Shown piece by piece: positions 5,592 to 15,500 of a DNA stretch of 28,033 nucleotides; the stretch's first letter is position 1, and every line of letters begins with the position of its first letter. The notes below the pieces were generated by a model. The model saw nothing but the letters and a program-made list of their open reading frames with translations. It was not told the DNA's origin and did not search any database. The stretch spans positions 1 to 28,033 of IMG/VR virus record IMGVR_UViG_3300024518_000910; one strand, given 5' to 3'. The stretch comes from a virus. The translations under genes were made by a program, and so were the position numbers.

Positions 5592-6179
5592 ATGAAAGAA
5601 GCGCAAGTGTCAAAAGATGTAGAATTTTTGAAAAAAGAAGAAGCTAAACACTTAGGGATACAGGACTTCTTTACTTCAAGAGATAAAAAAAATAGAGGAA
5701 CAAAGGGATTGGTTGAAAACGCAAAGTTGGAAATCAATTCAGAATCTTCAAGAAAAGAGGAACTGTATGAAAAGTCGTTGAATATCAATAGCATTCCAGA
5801 ACATATAGTTCCATTATTCTCTGGCGTATTCTTAACTGCCAGAAGAAATAAGATTTCAGAAAATGGAATATATCTACCAACTGCATCTTACGGAAAAGGT
5901 AAAGATACAGATATGGATGTTGACTTTTCTGATAAGCAAATTGTTCTTGCTTGTGGAGTACATGCTACTCAAATAAAACCAGGAATGGAAGTCGTTATAA
6001 ATATGGATAGTTTTAAGAAAAGACTTGACGGTACTATGGCACAAAAATTAAACAAGGAACATACTTACGAATTACCAATAGAAATTATTGATGGTGCTGA
6101 GTATTTGTATATAACAGAAAGAGATATAAAGTATATCTCAAATACTAACAAGTTAAATTTAAAAGAAAACAAAAATTAA
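5592..6179 (+). CDS. Divergent GroES-like co-chaperonin with N-terminal extension (195 aa)
   Basis: Residues about 71-185 follow the GroES plan: an N-terminal strand (HIVPLFSGVFLTAR, compare GroES IRPLHDRVIVKR); a long flexible loop at about 86-115 bearing NGIYLPT, with the hydrophobic triplet I93-Y94-L95 where GroES has IVL for binding GroEL; QIVLACGVHATQIKPGMEVV (GroES EVLAVG ... VKVGDIV); and a C-terminal strand, YLYITERDIKYI (GroES VLIMSESDILAIV). The 70-residue charged N-terminal extension is absent from cellular GroES (about 97 aa) and is of unknown role. Phage T4 gp31 and related proteins are precedents for phage-coded GroEL caps with little sequence identity. Together with the groEL at 2473 it gives the phage a possible complete chaperonin system. 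Identification is by motif, not by search. Confidence 0.75.
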   Translation: MKEAQVSKDVEFLKKEEAKHLGIQDFFTSRDKKNRGTKGLVENAKLEINSESSRKEELYEKSLNINSIPEHIVPLFSGVFLTARRNKISENGIYLPTASYGKGKDTDMDVDFSDKQIVLACGVHATQIKPGMEVVINMDSFKKRLDGTMAQKLNKEHTYELPIEIIDGAEYLYITERDIKYISNTNKLNLKENKN

Positions 6180-6282
6180 ATTTAACAAAGAATCAAAAAA
6201 AGTAAAAGGGGCTGCAATTCATTTAAAAGCTGCAATTGGATCTCTAGCTAAAGCTAGAAAATTTGCTAGAGTCAAGTCTTAA
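6178..6282 (+). other. Short basic open frame in +1 phase after the GroES-like gene
   Basis: After the GroES-like stop (6177-6179), the +1 frame reads KFNKESKKVKGAAIHLKAAI then GSLAKARKFARVKS and ends at TAA 6280-6282. It is a lysine/arginine-rich amphipathic helix of about 35 residues. No ATG, GTG or TTG opens it; in-frame ATT (6175) or a +1 frameshift in the A-rich end of the upstream gene would be needed. It may be a real small protein with an unusual start, a frameshift extension, or a remnant. Confidence 0.35.
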
Positions 6283-6309
6283 TGTTAGCACATCATACAC
6301 TTATAAGGA

Positions 6310-6337
6310 TAGCCTAACTTGACAGTTAGGCTATTTT
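6310..6337 (+). terminator. Terminator before the packaging module
   Basis: A perfect 9-bp stem, TAGCCTAAC (6310-6318) with GTTAGGCTA (6325-6333), loop TTGACA, followed by four T. The T-run is short, so termination may be partial. Its loop provides the TTG of the next promoter. Confidence 0.7.
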
Positions 6338-6349
6338 GTTGTATATTGC
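6319..6349 (+). promoter_or_regulatory. Promoter of terminase operon, -33 box inside terminator loop
   Basis: TTG at 6319-6321 (loop of the hairpin), 20 nt, then TATATTGC at 6342-6349 followed by CAAAG. Spacing and the downstream extension match the other promoters here. The ATG at 6371 lies 21 nt downstream. Confidence 0.55.
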
Positions 6350-6370
6350 CAAAGGAGAAAACAATTAATT

Positions 6371-6925
6371 ATGAATTTATTTGAAATAGTTAACAACAAT
6401 GTGACTTTTAGTCCACAAGCATTATTAGTAAGACCATTTAAAGATATATGGCATGCTGATGAAAGTAAAGATAAGCATACTGCTAATTTAGAAATGGCTT
6501 ATGTTTATTATATGACTGATGAAAGAAGTGATTTTATGCACATACTTGATATAGAAGAAAGAGAAGAAGAGGTAAAAAGGTGGTTAGATCTTCCTGAAAG
6601 CTGGAGTGGTCAAAGAAAAAGTATTGTTAGAGCTATGCATTATTACCAATTAATGTCAGAGACTACAAGTACTAAGTTGTTACAAAGCACGAGGCTTGTA
6701 CTTCAGAAGATTTCTGAATTTCTTGACAATATCAATATGAATGAGCGTGATGAAAGGTCAAAGAAGCCTATACATGATATAAGTAAAATTACATCTGCTG
6801 TGGAAAAAATACCAAAGCTTATTAAAGCTATAAATGAAATTGAGAAAGAAGTAATAAAAGAAAAAGAACTTAAAGCACAGTCAGGGAATAGAACCCAGTC
6901 TATGTTTGACGATCAAGGTATATGA
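6371..6925 (+). CDS. Putative terminase small subunit (184 aa)
   Basis: A 184-residue charged, almost entirely helical protein directly upstream of terL; its stop overlaps the terL ATG. The size, position and long C-terminal helices (LLQSTRLVLQKISEFLDN; VEKIPKLIKAINEIEKEVIK) fit a small terminase subunit, which recognises phage DNA and regulates TerL as an oligomer. No classic helix-turn-helix is obvious in the N-terminal half, which begins with a conserved-looking NVTFSPQALLVRPFKDIW. The function rests mainly on context; a conserved structural accessory is the alternative. Confidence 0.6.
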   Translation: MNLFEIVNNNVTFSPQALLVRPFKDIWHADESKDKHTANLEMAYVYYMTDERSDFMHILDIEEREEEVKRWLDLPESWSGQRKSIVRAMHYYQLMSETTSTKLLQSTRLVLQKISEFLDNINMNERDERSKKPIHDISKITSAVEKIPKLIKAINEIEKEVIKEKELKAQSGNRTQSMFDDQGI

Positions 6926-9276
6926 TGAGAAAGTTTAATTATATACAGACAGAACTTACTCAAGAACTCTTGGATAAAATGCCAAGAGATGAAAAGCAGG
7001 ATTTACTTGATAATATAGATTCTATTCAATTTATACAGAATTTAATATCTCCAACAAGAAAATATGCTAAAGATTTAAAAAGATGGGATAATCCTTTGTT
7101 GCCAGAGACAAGCTTAGACTCTACAATGAATGTAAGGAAGCTAAATCCAAAGGGAAGAATAGCAGTAAATTTAACAAATCCTCATATACTGGAGGACATG
7201 GATTACTTTAGACCATCTGCTATTCACTTTGAAAAGCATAAGTGTTACACCAAATTATTCCCTAACCGGAACCCTAATTCAGAGTATTATAAGTTTTGGG
7301 CAGAAGAAGCAAGAAGATGTAGAGAAGGATATATAAGAGATTACGATGGTGAGTGGATACCTGGTAATTATTATTATCAATTAAATTACGCTCCATTATT
7401 AAGAGCAGAAATTATAGAAGGAACAAAACAAGCTGACAGGCTTGAGGGATTTGCATTTGTATATGATGCAGATTACTTGTTTTTTCATTATGTAGAACAA
7501 GCAAGAGCGCAAGGTAAGCACGGGGCCAATCTAAAAAGAAGAGGTTGTGGTTATTCTGTTAAGGCATCAAATATGTTGGCCAAGAACTTTATACTTGGCG
7601 ACACTACAAAAGCAAAAGAAAAGGTAAAGTCATTTGCAATAGCAAATGAAAAAGAATATCTAATTAAGGATGGTATTCTAAATAAATTTGTCAATGTAAT
7701 TGACTGGAATGCAACTCATACTCCGTGGCCAAGAATCAGATCTTTAAAAGATTCATTGAATGATATGCACTGGAGAATGGGTCGTAAAGATAATGTAAAG
7801 GGTATTGAAATTGGTGTACTTAATGAGGTTATGGGTGTTACATTAAAAAATGACCCTCAGAAAGCAAGGGGTAAAAGGGGTGCTTTAGTACTGTGGGAAG
7901 AAGCTGGTAAATTCTCTGACTTCCTTACTGCATGGAAAATTGCACAACCGTCTGTTGAAGAATCTGGATTTGCATTTGGATTTATGATGGCTGGTGGAAC
8001 CGGTGGTGTTGAAGGTGGAGCCTTTGAAGGTCTTGAAGAGATATTCTATAATTCATCTGGTTATAACATTATGTCTATGCCTAATGTGTTTGATAGAAAT
8101 ACAAATGGCAAAGGAGAATGTGCATTCTTTTTCGGAACATATCTTAACTATCGTGGAAAGATGGACAAGAATGGTAACAGTGATGTTATCGGAGCAATGA
8201 TTCAGATTAATAGTAAAAGGACTCAGATTAAAAATGGAGCTTCAGATCCTAATGCAATTGTTCAGGCAAAAGCTGAAGAGCCAATTACTCCACAAGAAGC
8301 AATCATGCGTACAGAAGGAACAGCTTTCCCTGTTGCTGATTTAAGAGATTACCTTGAAGACATTGCTCCTGAGCTTAATTCTTTTGTAGATTCTCACTGG
8401 GTCGGCCATTTATCGTATGATGAAAAAGGATTTTTAAAGTGGGTTAATGACCCCGATAAAAGACCAATACGTGATTATCCATTTAAAGTAAAAGGAGGTA
8501 TTAACTCTGATGGCGCTATTGAAATCTTTGAGATGCCAAACAAAGATAGAGATGGTAATGTGTTTCAAAATAGATATATTGCCGGTATTGACCCAATTGA
8601 TAATGATTATACTATGGGAGGATCTCTTGCTAGTATATTTGTTTTTGATTTATGGACAGATAAGATAGTTGCAGAATATACTGGAAGACCAGTATTAGCA
8701 GATGAGTTCTATGAAAAGTGTTTGAGGCTTACAGCATTTTATAATGCTCAGGCAAATTACGAAAATAACCTCAAGGGACTTTTTACATACTTTTCCAATA
8801 ATAATGCCTTGTATTTATTAGCAGACAGTCCAGATATCCTACGTGATATGGATATTGTAAAAAGTGTGTTACATGGTAACAGATCTAAAGGAACTAGAAC
8901 AACAAAAGAGATAATTAAATTAGGAAAAACCCTTCAAAGACAATGGATGCTAAGTCCATACGAAGAAGAAAGATACGATGACTCAACTGGAGATGTTATC
9001 GAAATTAATATGCCAAACCTAAGAAGAATAAGAAGTATTGGTTATATAAAAGAATGTATAGCATGGAATCCAGATATAAACACGGATAGGGTATCAGCAA
9101 TGGATATGGTAATGATACTAAGAGAAGATAGAGCCAAGATGACGGAGAAGTATGAAGAAAGTAGAACAGAGAATGTTAATATGTTTTTTCATGATGATGA
9201 ATTTCTAGATTCTAATTGGCAAAAAGCTGTATCTAAGATGGGTAACTCAAATAACGATGGATTTGGAATCATTTAG
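6922..9276 (+). CDS. terL: Terminase large subunit, ATPase and nuclease (784 aa)
   Basis: DNA-packaging motor and headful/end-cutting nuclease. The P-loop at about 205-215 reads KRRGCGYSVKA, lacking a GK[ST] ending but resembling the lambda gpA variant with the basic residue at the start (KSARVGYSK). Walker B is ALVLWEEAG (D/E pair E326-E327). The RNase-H-type nuclease follows: GIDPIDND with D557, an acidic E614 in YENNLKG, and D728 in MDMVMIL. The protein is longer than most TerLs (typically 450-650 aa), with about 200 N-terminal residues before the P-loop, as in crAss-like and related Bacteroidota phages. It overlaps the small subunit by 4 nt (ATGA); a second ATG follows immediately (6925). 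Confidence 0.95.
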   Translation: MMRKFNYIQTELTQELLDKMPRDEKQDLLDNIDSIQFIQNLISPTRKYAKDLKRWDNPLLPETSLDSTMNVRKLNPKGRIAVNLTNPHILEDMDYFRPSAIHFEKHKCYTKLFPNRNPNSEYYKFWAEEARRCREGYIRDYDGEWIPGNYYYQLNYAPLLRAEIIEGTKQADRLEGFAFVYDADYLFFHYVEQARAQGKHGANLKRRGCGYSVKASNMLAKNFILGDTTKAKEKVKSFAIANEKEYLIKDGILNKFVNVIDWNATHTPWPRIRSLKDSLNDMHWRMGRKDNVKGIEIGVLNEVMGVTLKNDPQKARGKRGALVLWEEAGKFSDFLTAWKIAQPSVEESGFAFGFMMAGGTGGVEGGAFEGLEEIFYNSSGYNIMSMPNVFDRNTNGKGECAFFFGTYLNYRGKMDKNGNSDVIGAMIQINSKRTQIKNGASDPNAIVQAKAEEPITPQEAIMRTEGTAFPVADLRDYLEDIAPELNSFVDSHWVGHLSYDEKGFLKWVNDPDKRPIRDYPFKVKGGINSDGAIEIFEMPNKDRDGNVFQNRYIAGIDPIDNDYTMGGSLASIFVFDLWTDKIVAEYTGRPVLADEFYEKCLRLTAFYNAQANYENNLKGLFTYFSNNNALYLLADSPDILRDMDIVKSVLHGNRSKGTRTTKEIIKLGKTLQRQWMLSPYEEERYDDSTGDVIEINMPNLRRIRSIGYIKECIAWNPDINTDRVSAMDMVMILREDRAKMTEKYEESRTENVNMFFHDDEFLDSNWQKAVSKMGNSNNDGFGII

Positions 9277-9312
9277 CTATAATAGAAGAAATGTTTTTTT
9301 TAAGATATTGAT

Positions 9313-9320
9313 TAAATTTA
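9313..9320 (+). promoter_or_regulatory. Weak -7-like box before portal gene (TAAATTTA)
   Basis: TAAATTTACAAAATA resembles the extended -7 boxes of this window but has no TTG/TTTG 19-21 nt upstream. It may be a weak promoter in the 62-nt gap between terL and portal, or simply AT-rich leader. Confidence 0.25.
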
Positions 9321-9338
9321 CAAAATATAATTAGAAAT

Positions 9339-11744
9339 ATGTCAACGGTAAAAAACTTTCCACCTCAAAAGCTTCCTTTTTCACAAAAAGGAAAGCAATG
9401 GCGTAGGGATCATTTAGATTGGGCAGATAATAATAGTTATCTAAACAACAGTGCTGTAAGAAGAAAATTAAAGCACAAGAAAATAAACTTAAACCTTTAT
9501 AACGGTAAGTTGGATGTTGCTGATATGAAACTAATTTTAAATCCAGGAGATTTAGAAAAGTTTTATGTACCTGATGCAGTTCAACATTATCCTATAATAA
9601 CACCGCGAGTGAATGTTCTTGTTGGTGAAGAAAAGAGAAGAAAGTTTGATTGGTCAGTTCAGATAATTAACCCAGACACTATCTCTAAAATAAAAGAAGA
9701 TAAGAAAAAATTAGTCGAAGCAAAACTTATGGAGATGCTTCAGTCAGACGTATCTGATGATGAGTTAGAAAAAGAACTTATAAAATACGGAGACTATATT
9801 AATTTTGATTATCAAGATATGCGTGAAAAGAGAGCAAATCTCTTAATGCGTCATTATATCTCTAAACTAAACATGAAGATTCAATTCCAACAAGGATTTA
9901 AAGATGCCTTGATTATGGGAGAGGAAATATACATGTTTGATATAGTAAATGGAGATGTTGTCTTTGAAAAATTAAACCCACTTAAAGTTCATACGCTTAG
10001 AAGTGGATTTTCTAATAAAATAGAAGATTCAGATGTAATTATTCTTGATGATTTCTGGAGTCCAGGAAAAATACAAGACACATATTACAACGATTTAAGT
10101 GATTTAGAAGTTAAGAAACTTGATGAAGGAAGTATGACTGGTGGTTATACTAATGCAGATGGAGTTACAGAAGCTATTGATGATGAAGGTGGATTAAGAA
10201 TTCTTGGTAGAGAAGCTATGGATTCTTATATTGAATCAACCGGAGTATTCACATCAGTTAATTCTGAAGGAAGAAACACTTATACTGATAGTTATGGAAA
10301 TGTACGTGTATTACGTATGTTTTGGAAGAGTATGAAAAAAGTAATCAAAGTTGAATACTTTGATGATTTAGGAAAGAAACAAGTAAAATTCAGGTCTGAA
10401 GATTACGTTCTGGATAAAGAAAGAGGAGAAACAAGTACAGTATTATGGGTTCCTCAATGGTGGAAAGGTGTTAAGATAGGTAAAGACACTTATCTTCAAA
10501 TTAAACCAAAAGAAATACAATATAACAAAATAGATCAACCTAGCTTTAATTCTTGTGGAGTTGTTGGTCAAGTTTATAATTCAGGAGATGCTGAAGCTGT
10601 AACATTGGTTGATAGAGCTAAACCATTTCAATATCTTTATGATATTTCTTGGTATAGAGTTAATGAAGCATTAAGTAAGTATCTTGGCTCAATAGTTGAA
10701 TTAGATCTTGCAAAAGTTCCTACTGGATGGTCAGTTACCAAATGGTTATACTTTGCACGTAAGTCTGGAATATCTGTAGTGGATAGTTTTAAAGAAGGGC
10801 AGAAAGGAATGGCCAAAGGTAAGTTAGCAGGATCTGTTGGTAATACTACTGGTAGAATATTAGAACAAAGAGTAGGTGACTTCATTCAAACTCATATTGA
10901 GATGATGGAGTTTGCCAAAGCACAAATGGACGAGATTACGGGTGTTTCTAGACAGCGTCTAGGACAAGTCGAGAATAGGGAGACTGTCGGTGGTGTAGAA
11001 AGAGCCGTTTCTCAGTCCAATCATATTACTGAAGAATTATTCACATTGCATGATTATTGTAAGAAAAGATGTTTTCAGTTACTTATTGAGACTGCTAAAA
11101 TTGCCCTTAAAGGCAAGACAGTTAAGTTCTCATACATAGCAGACGATATGACTCGTCAGATTGCAGAAATTGAAGGTGATGAGTTTGCTGCTGAAGAATA
11201 CGGATTACAAGTATCAAATGATGATGAAATAAATCAATTGCAACAAAAATTAGATGGAATGGTGCAAATGGGATTACAAAACCAAATGTTATCTTTCTCT
11301 ACTGCAATCAAAATATACAACTCTCCATCTATTAGAGAGATTCAGAGACTTATTGAAAAAGATGAGACTCAGATGAAAGAAGGTCAGGCTAAACAGGCTG
11401 AAGAGCAAACAAAGCAGATTCAAGCTCAAATGAAGCAACAAGCTATTAAAGATCAGCAAGAACAAGCATTGGATCTTGAAAAATTTAATAGAGAAGATGA
11501 GACTAAGAGATATATTGCTGAACTTCAAGCAGAGACTGCTAGAATTAAGAAAGACAATGAAGGTAAAGGTATTGAGCCTGATGATGATGACAAAGAATTA
11601 GAAAAGTTTGAAAAAGAACTTGGTGTTAAAAAACAAGCTCAGTTAAATGATATGCAAAAGCATAATGACAACATGTCTAGAAAAGATAGGGAAATAGCTA
11701 TTAAAAACAAAATAGCAAACAAGCCTAAAACCAATAATAACTAA
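9339..11744 (+). CDS. Portal protein (801 aa)
   Basis: Forms the dodecameric DNA-entry ring of the capsid. Evidence: position directly after terL, length typical of large Bacteroidota-phage portals, and a portal-like core: VLVGEEKRRKFDWSVQIINP near residue 100, then a central all-helical region including QMDEITGVSRQRLGQVENRE (about 527-546) and VGGVERAVSQSNHITEELF. From about residue 630 it becomes a long Gln/Lys/Glu-rich coiled coil (EEQTKQIQAQMKQQAIKDQQ), a common C-terminal barrel or tail of such portals. The N-terminus is basic (FSQKGKQWRRDH). It is followed after 6 nt by the fibre genes rather than by capsid genes, which is unusual. Confidence rests on context plus fold pattern. Confidence 0.85.
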   Translation: MSTVKNFPPQKLPFSQKGKQWRRDHLDWADNNSYLNNSAVRRKLKHKKINLNLYNGKLDVADMKLILNPGDLEKFYVPDAVQHYPIITPRVNVLVGEEKRRKFDWSVQIINPDTISKIKEDKKKLVEAKLMEMLQSDVSDDELEKELIKYGDYINFDYQDMREKRANLLMRHYISKLNMKIQFQQGFKDALIMGEEIYMFDIVNGDVVFEKLNPLKVHTLRSGFSNKIEDSDVIILDDFWSPGKIQDTYYNDLSDLEVKKLDEGSMTGGYTNADGVTEAIDDEGGLRILGREAMDSYIESTGVFTSVNSEGRNTYTDSYGNVRVLRMFWKSMKKVIKVEYFDDLGKKQVKFRSEDYVLDKERGETSTVLWVPQWWKGVKIGKDTYLQIKPKEIQYNKIDQPSFNSCGVVGQVYNSGDAEAVTLVDRAKPFQYLYDISWYRVNEALSKYLGSIVELDLAKVPTGWSVTKWLYFARKSGISVVDSFKEGQKGMAKGKLAGSVGNTTGRILEQRVGDFIQTHIEMMEFAKAQMDEITGVSRQRLGQVENRETVGGVERAVSQSNHITEELFTLHDYCKKRCFQLLIETAKIALKGKTVKFSYIADDMTRQIAEIEGDEFAAEEYGLQVSNDDEINQLQQKLDGMVQMGLQNQMLSFSTAIKIYNSPSIREIQRLIEKDETQMKEGQAKQAEEQTKQIQAQMKQQAIKDQQEQALDLEKFNREDETKRYIAELQAETARIKKDNEGKGIEPDDDDKELEKFEKELGVKKQAQLNDMQKHNDNMSRKDREIAIKNKIANKPKTNNN

Positions 11745-11750
11745 ATAAAA

Positions 11751-12584
11751 ATGAAGCAAACCCAAAATCAATTTTTTGGATTAAAGTCCAAAATGCCTAG
11801 CAGAATGGAAGCTGGCTCTACTTATCTTTGCGAAGATAGTAGGGAGCTTTTCTTGTATGGTCAAGACAAACAGCCTGTATTAATAAACGGTGAGATAGGT
11901 GATGCAAACGCAGAATTGGCTTTAGCTGGACATTCAGGTTATTCTCATACAGGAGCTTTTGCAGGCAAACCTACATCTAACAATTATGTATGGCAAGCAG
12001 GAGCGGGTATTAACTACACACAAGCTGACGTAACTGCAAAAACATTTAAGGTATTTAGCCTTGATAGAGCTGTACACGATGCAGTGGATAATCCTTATTG
12101 GACCAGTCCTGCACCTATAGGAGTTAAAGGTATAGGCTTATTCGAGGGAGTACACTTACCTGAAGGAGTAACTAGCTTGGTAGACTATGAATATAATTAT
12201 GATGCTAACTATCCTACATCAAGTGGAACAGGTTTTGAGGGTTCTACAGGTAGAATAAAGCTAAATGAAATAAAGGTAGGAGACCAATTAAGAGTAAGAT
12301 TTGACTTTAACATCATACCCCAGATAGCTAACACAACTATTGAGCCTGCATTATGGTACTCTAACAGGGATGCTGAAGACAATATCACCTTTACCTTTCC
12401 GTTAACAGCACAGCCTATATTCTTCGGAGCAGGTTCTGTTGCTAACACATACCTAAATAGGGTAGAAATTAGTGCTTGGATTACTTCAGACGAAGACATC
12501 AATGCACTTACATTGCCTGCTATCAAGTCAGACAACCCTGTGATAGTGCAACCATTAGGACTTTTAATAACAATATTAAGATAA
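11751..12584 (+). CDS. Virion/tail-associated protein with fibre-type N-terminus (277 aa)
   Basis: The N-terminal 50 residues read like the attachment motif of small phage fibres or tail adaptors: FFGLKSKMPSRMEAGSTYLC then EDSRELFLYGQDKQPVLING (compare the frequent YxCxDTxxLFLY pattern). The rest (about 55-277) is beta-rich, Gly/Ala/Tyr-rich, without Cys clusters, consistent with a jelly-roll or beta-sandwich head: KGIGLFEGVHLPEGVTSLVD, then ELRV-type strands and NRVEISAWITSDED. It sits between portal and a giant fibre gene, separated by 6-7 nt on each side, so it belongs to the same structural operon. A head-fibre or decoration protein is also possible. No family recognised with confidence. 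Confidence 0.65.
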   Translation: MKQTQNQFFGLKSKMPSRMEAGSTYLCEDSRELFLYGQDKQPVLINGEIGDANAELALAGHSGYSHTGAFAGKPTSNNYVWQAGAGINYTQADVTAKTFKVFSLDRAVHDAVDNPYWTSPAPIGVKGIGLFEGVHLPEGVTSLVDYEYNYDANYPTSSGTGFEGSTGRIKLNEIKVGDQLRVRFDFNIIPQIANTTIEPALWYSNRDAEDNITFTFPLTAQPIFFGAGSVANTYLNRVEISAWITSDEDINALTLPAIKSDNPVIVQPLGLLITILR

Positions 12585-12591
12585 TAAGAAA

Positions 12592-15500
12592 ATGTCTATA
12601 AAAATTGTAAGAAATAACGAAGGTAACTGTATAAACTTCTACGGTAGTAGCAATCCAACTTATTGGAATGCTTGTTTATCAGGAGAGGTTGACTCATTAA
12701 ATAATACCTTAGTAAATATAAAAAATGATATTAAAACTGCAGAAGCAGGAGTTACTCAGTATGAGTTCTTTAGAATAGAATACACAGAGTTTGTTGATGA
12801 GGAAAATAATGGGTTTGCAAATGCTCAAGCTGTAGCAGACTATATTACTTTAAAGGGTAATGTAACGATAGGTACAGGGGTAACTTATAAGGGTATTTGG
12901 GATGCATCTACCAACACTCCTGATATCACAACTAATACCGCTATATTCAACGCAGGAGATTTCTATAATGTAATAGCACAAGGTACTCACGACTTAGGTG
13001 CAGGAGATGTAGATTTCATTAATGGCGACGAAGTTATCTTTGATGGCACTGATTGGCAGCACAAGCCTTATGCAGGTGCTTTAATTGAGTATGATAGTAC
13101 ATCTATACTGCTTAACAACAACGGAGCTGTATATGCTGATGGCGCACAAGGACTAGAAGAGCCTAATGGTTCTGAAGATGGATGGTACTTTAAGAATGAT
13201 GAAGCAGGTAAGAAGATTAACTGGTATTTCTTAGGTAATGAGAATGCAGGTTATCAGATTACTAAAGCTACACTACAAGGTGGATATGTTAGAATTAAGC
13301 TATTACAAGAGCTAGGAACTGACTCTCCATTCTTTTCTTTGTATACCACTCCAAAAGGAGATGGGTATGATAGATTCTGGTTTAGAAGTAGATATAGCTA
13401 CGTAGGAGACTTTACAGGAGTTGCTGTAGGTCAAGAGGTTATAGCGTACTGGGGAGAAGATCCTAGTGTACACCCTGAGCTTACAAGAGTTACACTAACT
13501 CAAGATTCATTCAGTAGCTTAATATCTGATCATCCTGATGTATCTAATGACTCAGTATACACTATGTCACTTGGAACTAATTCTGCTGCTAATACAGACT
13601 CTATTGAATTTATAGCAAAGGAACTAGGATATAAGAATCAACAGTACTTAAGAAGCTACCTATTAGAAGCTAAACTAGAGAGACTAGTAGTAAGCCCTAA
13701 TGGTTCTGACTTAACTGACAAAGTTGTAGACTTCAAATTAGATGCTACATCTACTAGTATTATGTTAGACAATGGATACGCATACGGAGTTAACACAATC
13801 AAAGCTGTAAACTTAGGTAATGGATTAATAACTATAAAGTCAATACAAGGTGATTTAGAACACTTTATTAACTTAGACCATACAAATGTAACTATTAATG
13901 GAGAAAGTGCAGCGGGAGGCTTAAATGACGTTATTAACGTATTAAATGAACTCTTTACTGTAGGTGCATTTCAATCTGTTGTAATTTCAGATCCTTACTC
14001 AACTATGATAGCTGATGTAGCTGGAGTGGTAACAACAGAATTAACTGCTGCTAAAGGTACTGCTATAGAGACAGGAACAGATGAGTATGGAGCCACTACT
14101 GCAGGATACAATGCAGCAGGTTATAAGACACCTGAAACTATTAATCAGGCAGGAGAATACTTCACTTTTGATATTAGAAATGAAGGTATCATAGGTTTTG
14201 GTTTAATTCCTAGTGATGCTGACTATGCTAATGGAGACTACAATGGTAATGCAACATATGCAGACCCTTCTAGCTTCTGTACCGCAGCTAATAGCGGTCA
14301 TTATGGTTATCAGTTCTCTCATTGGTTTCACCCTAGCCCCAATGGTCCTTGGACTAACTACGGAGCTAACACAGGTTATACACAAAGAGAAGGTTGGAGT
14401 AATGCTGAGTTTAGATTTAGCACAAGTCCTGAAGGAGCTAAATGGTTAGATGGTGACTTAGTTAAGATTAAAGTAGGTATAGATGAGAATAACTTTATAG
14501 TTATATCTTATTTTGATGAATCAACTTCATTATTTGTACCTATAGCTAGAACTACATACCCTGTACCTAATGGTCTAGAGTATCATTTAGGCATTAAGTT
14601 TGGAGATACTACAGTTAGATTAGTAGGTATTCCTAAGATTCACGAGCTTGAAGACTTAGCACCTACAATGTATTTTAGAGTTGTAGAATCTCCTGATGGA
14701 ATATTTAATTATCCTGTATTTGCTACTACTGAAGAAGCTGAGTATTATGATGATAACAATGGAGGAACAGGTACATATACTTCTATAGTATTCCCTGATG
14801 ACCCTACGTTTACAACTTGGTATGTTCCAGCAAATGGTTATACTAATAATGGAACAGCAATCCCTACTACAGATACTTTCTTAAGTAACCCTATAACGTA
14901 TACTGAGATTACTACATTAACTAATGCTGACTTAGCACCTACTGCATTTAGCGATGCTACAATGGCTATAAATGAGCTTAGTTCTGTTAATATTCAGTTG
15001 CACCCTGTAGATGCTTCTTATGTTACTAGTATAGTAGATACAGATGGTAGTGGATTAACAATCGATGTTAATGGTATTCATTTAAATGGTACTTCTCCCG
15101 AAGTAACGGGTGATAACGTATCTAATCCAAGTGATACATATACTATTGAAGTAGTTAGAACTAATGCTTATGGTAGTGCAAGTGGAACTCTTACGTTAGT
15201 AATAACTAATACTACAGCTCCATCTACTGCATTAAGTGGATTTACTTGGGATAACACTTCATCAGCATTGGTTAATTCTACAACTATGGGAGAAGGTTCT
15301 GTTGTTTCTTTTGATGATACATTAGAAGAAGGTAAGAGACTTGTAATAGATAAGGCTTGGGTAGAAACAAATATTTATCCTAACTTGGTTAACATTAATG
15401 ATAAAGTAATTATTGGTATCCCTACATCGACTGCAGACTGGTCAAGTGTAGAAGTTGCTGACTTTGAGATATCTATAACTTGGGTAAGACAAAGTTCTAC

